A stretch of DNA of 64,000 nt. Source: Leisingera sp. ANG1. Its GTDB lineage: Bacteria; Pseudomonadota; Alphaproteobacteria; Rhodobacterales; Rhodobacteraceae. Of the stretch, positions 60,124-64,000 are shown one piece after another. The DNA lies in contig NZ_AFCF02000012.1 of NCBI RefSeq assembly GCF_000203975.2, forward strand, positions 62,001-126,000, given 5' to 3'. The translations under genes were made by a program, and so were the position numbers. Each line of letters opens with the position of its first letter. Position 1 is the stretch's first letter. A model generated the notes under the pieces. That model had not been told where the DNA came from. It saw nothing but the letters and a program-made list of their open reading frames with translations, and ran no database searches.

Positions 60124-60145
60124 GCAAGACCTCCTTGCATGCACA
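60117..60145. promoter_or_regulatory. Perfect 12-bp inverted repeat at the nadM promoter
   Basis: TGTGCATGCAAG (60117-60128) and CTTGCATGCACA (60134-60145) are perfect arms with a 5-base centre. On the minus strand the centre and the second arm carry the leader Shine-Dalgarno AAGGAGG and the leader ATG. The element lies just downstream of a -10 box. It can be read as an operator for an NAD-responsive repressor or as an RNA hairpin that hides the ribosome site. Confidence 0.75.
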
Positions 60146-60147
60146 AT

Positions 60148-60176
60148 TAGGTATGTCGCTCAGTTCGGGTTGTCAA
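60148..60176 (-). promoter_or_regulatory. Sigma-70-like promoter of the nadM-nadV operon
   Basis: On the minus strand TTGACA (60176-60171) is followed after 17 bases by TACCTA (60153-60148). The consensus -35 and ideal spacing are clear; the -10 matches four of six positions. The start point would fall at the edge of the 12-bp inverted repeat, so a protein bound there would block transcription. Confidence 0.75.
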
Positions 60177-60184
60177 CTATAGGT

Positions 60185-60200
60185 GGCGCGCTCGCGCGCC
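60185..60200. terminator. GC-rich hairpin between the Gabija pair and the nad operon
   Basis: GGCGCG (60185-60190) and CGCGCC (60195-60200) pair around CTCG. It lies 114 bp past the helicase stop and just upstream of the nad promoter. No T tract follows, so termination would be weak. Nothing else definite was seen in 60201-60313. Confidence 0.45.
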
Positions 60201-60313
60201 CACAGCCTGCTTCCGCTTCCCGCGAAAGATCTGATCGCACTCTTCCGCGCGCATAGTGCCGATCGGACGACCCAGATTTTGCTTTGTCGCCGAAACTCGT
60301 ACGGAACCGTCCT

Positions 60314-62263
60314 CTAGGTCCCGCCGGGCGCAGCCATCACGACCTCGTCCTCGGACATCCATCCGTTGGAAATCAAGAAGTGGCGGATTGTATCGGGGGC
60401 CTCGGAATAGAGCACAAGCGCGAGGCTCTCTTCCGCCCGCGTGCAGGTGACGTACAGCAAACGGCGTGTACGCTCGATCGTGGTTTCCTCCCCCTTGTCC
60501 GCCTGTTTCTGCGCGGTTGGGCCTAGGGGCTTCACCTCGAACAGCGTCTCGTAGGAGGCAAGGCCTTTGAAGCGCGTGTGGGCGTCGTCGGCGACCACCA
60601 TAACCCGGGGGAATTCGAGCCCCTTGACTCCTTGGTGGGTGCCATAAGGGCTGCGGTCTTCAACATAGGCGAGGTAGCGCGCCACTTGGGAAAACGGGGC
60701 GGCAAGTGCCTGCGTCCAGGCCTCGGTGATGGTGGTTGCTATGGGAGGTGTGTCCTCGGGCGTAGTCAGGCCCTGCTCGTCAAAAGTGGGACCAAGCTCG
60801 GCAAGAATGTCGGCCATGTCCTGGGCCACGGGACTGTTGTCAGGCAAACAGGGCCGAAACTGATCTGGGATCGGGAACAGCCGGTGCTCGGCCACCACCG
60901 CTAACACTTCGGCACAACTCGGATCCCGTTCGTCCATAAATAGTGTCATCAGCGCCGCGACACCCGCCCGCGCCGCGTCGAGGCCAGAGGCTTGGTCCGC
61001 GTGCCCCGCCCGGATACCTCTCTTATCGACCAGCGGTGAGCCGTCGCGCAGCACCGCCATAGCGGCAAAGGCATCCCCATTCCTTTGTGCCGTCACCAAA
61101 GGCAAGACCCGGTGGGTGAAAAGCCGCATCGCGGGCAAGGTGCCATCGCGAAACCCGTCCTTGAGCTTGTCGGGTTTGCTCAGGGGCTCAAACAGCTCAC
61201 TAAAGCCAAGACGTGCGGCAGCCATGTGACGCTCGATCGTCAGGGTCTTGATCGCCTCCGCGTCCTGCCATGCGCGGTCTTCGGTGATGCGGGTCATTTC
61301 CGCCCGGGTCCAAGCTTCAAATGCCGCGCGATCCGTGCCCTCGCTTGGCGCAAGAAAGACGCGCACGGTGCCACCCGGTTTGTCTTCGCGCGCACGCTGC
61401 TGGCGGCCATCATCGTCGCGCCGGATCGCATTCGCCAAGTCCACGACCCGCGCGCGGCTGCGATGGTTCATCTGTTTGGCGGGTTGCGCGAAATCCCCCA
61501 CCCTTTGGTCGAGATCGCGCAAACCATCAGTGTAAATGCGCTGCATCGTGTCCCCGAGCAACCCTAGGGCGATGCGGCCGCGATGGCGCGCCTCGAAGGT
61601 CAAAAGCGCCTCCATCAATGGTTTCATCGTGTCCTGGCTCTCGTCGATCAGGATGAACGGGTAGCGCGCCAGAACGATGTTCTGGAATGTCTCGCTTTCA
61701 GTCAGGAAATGCGCGGCGAGCGCGATGACCTCGGTATGTTGCAGCGCGTCGCGGCCGAAATTGTCCCCCACGGGCGCGTAGGTGAAGGCGCGGATCTCGG
61801 CCAGGTGCTCCAGCCGCTTTGTCTTGGAGGCCATCTTCTTGACGCGTTTGTCATGGGCGTCGGTGCCCGCCCGGCCCTTTGCATGGGCTGCCTGGATCTC
61901 GGCGATCTCTGTCTGCAAGCGGCTCTCCAGCCAGCCCCTAATATCCGCCGTGCGTCCCTCGATGAGCGACCAAGCGAAGCTGTGGATGGTCTGCACCTGA
62001 AACACCGGATCGGCCTTGACGCGGCGCGTGATCTCATCTGCGGCGGCGTTGGTATAGGTGATAACGGCGATCTTGCGGCAATGTTTGCGCAAGGTGGTCA
62101 GGGTCTGTGTGTCCAACCCTTCCAGTGCGTCCTTGAGAGAGCGCGTCTTGCCCGATCCCGCCCCGGCAAAGAGAAAGAAGCTGCGCGGCTGATCGAGGGA
62201 CAGGCACGCGCGGATCGTCGCGTCAGCGCCAGCGTCGCGGGTGTCGTCGGTCACGCCCACCAT
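60314..62263 (-). CDS. gajB: UvrD/PcrA-like helicase, Gabija GajB-like
   Basis: The 649-residue superfamily-1 helicase shows Walker A GAGSGKT (residues 34-40), ITYTNAAADEITRRV (motif Ia), FILIDESQDT (Walker B), GLLGDTMQRIY (motif III), HQGVKGLEFPRVMVV (motif V) and LLYVTCTRAEESL (motif VI). ATG 62263 overlaps the upstream nuclease gene by 13 bp and has GGAGGGGG six bases upstream. A UvrD-like helicase coupled to an OLD-family nuclease is the definition of the Gabija anti-phage system (GajA-GajB). This protein is longer than the about 494-residue B. cereus GajB. Its role would be to sense or process DNA ends and regulate the nuclease. Confidence 0.85.
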   Translation of the reverse strand: MVGVTDDTRDAGADATIRACLSLDQPRSFFLFAGAGSGKTRSLKDALEGLDTQTLTTLRKHCRKIAVITYTNAAADEITRRVKADPVFQVQTIHSFAWSLIEGRTADIRGWLESRLQTEIAEIQAAHAKGRAGTDAHDKRVKKMASKTKRLEHLAEIRAFTYAPVGDNFGRDALQHTEVIALAAHFLTESETFQNIVLARYPFILIDESQDTMKPLMEALLTFEARHRGRIALGLLGDTMQRIYTDGLRDLDQRVGDFAQPAKQMNHRSRARVVDLANAIRRDDDGRQQRAREDKPGGTVRVFLAPSEGTDRAAFEAWTRAEMTRITEDRAWQDAEAIKTLTIERHMAAARLGFSELFEPLSKPDKLKDGFRDGTLPAMRLFTHRVLPLVTAQRNGDAFAAMAVLRDGSPLVDKRGIRAGHADQASGLDAARAGVAALMTLFMDERDPSCAEVLAVVAEHRLFPIPDQFRPCLPDNSPVAQDMADILAELGPTFDEQGLTTPEDTPPIATTITEAWTQALAAPFSQVARYLAYVEDRSPYGTHQGVKGLEFPRVMVVADDAHTRFKGLASYETLFEVKPLGPTAQKQADKGEETTIERTRRLLYVTCTRAEESLALVLYSEAPDTIRHFLISNGWMSEDEVVMAAPGGT

Positions 62264-64000
62264 ATCGCACCCCCTCCGTCCTTCAGCTGGCGCGCAAGCC
62301 AAGTCAGGCCAGTGTCGATATAGGGCGGCGCTCGAAGTGCTTTGATGTCCTCGATATAAAGGAGGTCCAGCGCGAAGGCGGCCTTCTCCGGTTTTTTTGC
62401 CAACCGATCAAAGAGCGCGGTGGCGAGGTCCTCTGGCGTGGACTCGGCAGCGATGAACTTGGCAAAGTCACGGGTCATGCGGCAGGACAGTTCCGCCTTC
62501 GCGGCGTCCTTTACGAGTTTCGGGTTGGTCAGCGCAAGAGCATCCTCGAAGGTGCTGGGCGTGATGTTCTTGGACACCGAGCCAAGGGTAACGCTTTGCA
62601 GTGTCTGGTAACTGACGGCGATGGGGCGGTCGGAGGCCGTGTGACACAGGGCCTTGAGTGGAGGAGCCAAAAGCGTGTCGATCTCTGCTAGCCCGGGGAG
62701 CCAGGTCTTTAGCACGTGGTTCGAGGTGGTCTGAGCGGCCCCGTAGCAAGGCTGGGCCGATTGTTTGACAACCTTACCGCCCTTGTTGACCTCCACCACC
62801 GCGTCAAGATCGGTGATAATCAGCGTCGGTAGCTCCAGTGCCTCGATCAGAGGCTTCATCCGGTGCGCGTGGCTGCCCCCCAATTCCAGGAAAGAGAGAT
62901 AGGCCGCAGCCAAATTAGGGTAGTGATGCTGGATCAGATGCGGCAGCAGGATTCGTTCTGCGGCACCCTCGATCACGATGATGGCGTCGGCGAAGAATAG
63001 GTCAAAATGTGTGCTCAGCAGATAGCGCGTCACGAAACGACGGGTTTCTGTATCCTCTCCGAAGAGCCCCGTCATATTCGCCACAGTGGCCGTGGGTACA
63101 ACTCCGGGACTTGGCAGCTCGCGCTTGAAATAACGCAGTTCCTCAAACGAGGCAGCGTGCGCGATATGGCCCGAATGTGTACTCACGACCAGCTGCGTGG
63201 TAAAAGCCGATCCCTTCTCCCTAAGATCATCATGGTCGCGGAGCACCTTGTAGGCTCTGGCCATGAAGACCTGCTGCACTTGAACATGCAGATGCGCCTC
63301 CGGCTCCTCGATCAGCACCAGTTGCAGGGGTTCGATGCCCCTGTCGTCCGCGCTCACCACTTGGGATTTGAACTTGCCTACCTGCATCCAGTCATCCCGG
63401 AAGCGCATCAGCTGGAACACCATGGAGATTAGGTTCTGGAAGCCCAGACCGTTATAGCTTTCCGGCAACTTCACCCCGGATGCGTCGCCCGATATATCGT
63501 ATTGCACAGCCGCTGGGTGATCGAGCCCGTCAACGGGTTTGATCTGCGTGGCAATGAAGAGTTTTGGATTGTTGAGTCCGCCGGGGTAGCCAAGATTTTC
63601 CAGTTCCTTGATGGCATCGGCGAAGCCATCCTTGAGACGGGCATTGAAGGTGGTTTCGGCATCATGGATGGCCTTGAGCGCTTTAATGTCGTTCGGCGTG
63701 GGGTCCGTTTCGGGGTCGATATGTTTGCGGAAATAGGGCTGTATCTGGCTGGCGATCTTCCGGCTGGTTCGGTTTGTTGGCTCATCGTCGCCGCCCTTAC
63801 TGTCTCCCGCATCTTCGAAACCGCGTTGCGCGTTGATCTCACGAATGTGGATGAGGCCAGCAAATGGGTTCGCACCGATCCCCTCCGACAAGGGCGGCAG
63901 GGGATGTGGCTCCACCGGCTCTGTCGTTGTGAAGCTCGCAGGGTCCAAAAGATGTGCGTTGAGCTCGAATAGGTCCTTCAGGCGTTTGTCCAGAAATTCC
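62251..64000 (-). CDS. gajA: OLD-family ATP-dependent nuclease, Gabija GajA-like, 5' part missing
   Basis: The frame is open to the right edge, so about 583 C-terminal codons are present and the N-terminus with the Walker A motif lies beyond the window. Seen here are the ATPase D-loop/Walker B LVLIEEPEAHLHVQVQQVF, the switch VVSTHSGHIAH and the TOPRIM domain with IIVIEGAAERILLP (Glu), ELGGSHAHRM and LIITDLDAV (Asp-x-Asp). This is the AAA-TOPRIM layout of OLD nucleases. Overlap with the helicase gene (13 bp) supports a class 2 OLD, that is GajA. It should nick or cleave DNA, and in known Gabija is held off by nucleotides and released when they fall. Confidence 0.85.
   Translation of the reverse strand, partial: EFLDKRLKDLFELNAHLLDPASFTTTEPVEPHPLPPLSEGIGANPFAGLIHIREINAQRGFEDAGDSKGGDDEPTNRTSRKIASQIQPYFRKHIDPETDPTPNDIKALKAIHDAETTFNARLKDGFADAIKELENLGYPGGLNNPKLFIATQIKPVDGLDHPAAVQYDISGDASGVKLPESYNGLGFQNLISMVFQLMRFRDDWMQVGKFKSQVVSADDRGIEPLQLVLIEEPEAHLHVQVQQVFMARAYKVLRDHDDLREKGSAFTTQLVVSTHSGHIAHAASFEELRYFKRELPSPGVVPTATVANMTGLFGEDTETRRFVTRYLLSTHFDLFFADAIIVIEGAAERILLPHLIQHHYPNLAAAYLSFLELGGSHAHRMKPLIEALELPTLIITDLDAVVEVNKGGKVVKQSAQPCYGAAQTTSNHVLKTWLPGLAEIDTLLAPPLKALCHTASDRPIAVSYQTLQSVTLGSVSKNITPSTFEDALALTNPKLVKDAAKAELSCRMTRDFAKFIAAESTPEDLATALFDRLAKKPEKAAFALDLLYIEDIKALRAPPYIDTGLTWLARQLKDGGGAIWWA

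Noticed and set aside
9001-60145. Prophage or integrated island boundaries (integrase, att repeats)
   Set aside because: Apart from the IS3 debris at 16.2-16.6 kb no integrase, terminase or direct-repeat att pair was found; boundaries of a defence island, if any, lie beyond the right edge.
60177-60362. 61-codon minus-strand frame past the helicase stop
   Set aside because: Overlaps the end of the helicase in another frame and the GC hairpin; no homology recognised.
1-64000. CRISPR arrays, tRNA and rRNA genes
   Set aside because: No regularly spaced repeats and no cloverleaf or rRNA-like segments were seen on either strand.

Overview
The window looks like chromosome of a marine Rhodobacteraceae bacterium of the Roseobacter group, perhaps Leisingera or Phaeobacter. 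That is inferred from the high GC content, the number of TRAP and ABC uptake systems with their own regulators, and the gene style; no rRNA or housekeeping marker is present to prove it. No tRNA, rRNA or CRISPR array was seen. The left and right edges both cut a gene.

Layout. 1-3.0 kb: the end of a BCCT osmolyte-type carrier and an orphan family-5 solute-binding protein. 3.4-9.5 kb: a TRAP transporter fused into one operon with 5-oxoprolinase genes (dctPQM-pxpBCA), with a divergent winged-helix regulator. 9.8-16.0 kb: a four-gene operon of unknown product (C-N hydrolase, large PLP decarboxylase, ATP-grasp enzyme, C45 N-terminal-nucleophile enzyme). 16.1-16.6 kb: a scrambled scar of IS3 transposase and LysR fragments. 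17.1-20.7 kb: redox and electrophile detoxification genes (WrbA-like, NTF2-like, glutathionyl-hydroquinone reductase-like GST, MBL-fold hydrolase, HxlR regulator). 20.7-24.9 kb: two LysR regulators around a secreted cupin and a row of three exported proteins.

25.1-42 kb is almost entirely minus strand and is devoted to uptake: a PotABCD-type ABC system with a cytosolic SGNH hydrolase, a ribose/autoinducer-type ABC system, an amidase and a complete Liv-type system. Two related small exported proteins with an ABM-like barrel pattern (25.1 and 35.0 kb) sit beside the first two systems. 42.1-49.7 kb on the plus strand holds two catabolic operons (SnoaL, VOC, SDR; then DUF1989, amidohydrolase, PuuE-like deacetylase, amidase, NTF2-like, azoreductase). 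They read as a degradation route for a nitrogen-containing ring or ureide compound imported by the divergent Liv system. 49.9-57.0 kb: LysR, a second TRAP transporter, a three-part flavin/iron-sulfur dehydrogenase and RidA, suggesting oxidation of an imported amino or imino acid.

57.5-64 kb: an NAD-salvage operon, nadM-Nudix then nadV, with a well-formed promoter, a 12-bp perfect inverted repeat around a Shine-Dalgarno sequence and a ten-codon leader overlapping nadM. Immediately upstream lies a Gabija-like anti-phage pair: an OLD-family nuclease (cut by the window edge) overlapping a UvrD-like helicase. The most promising leads are the NAD-salvage/Gabija neighbourhood with its leader, the four-gene decarboxylase/ATP-grasp operon, and the ring-degradation cluster.
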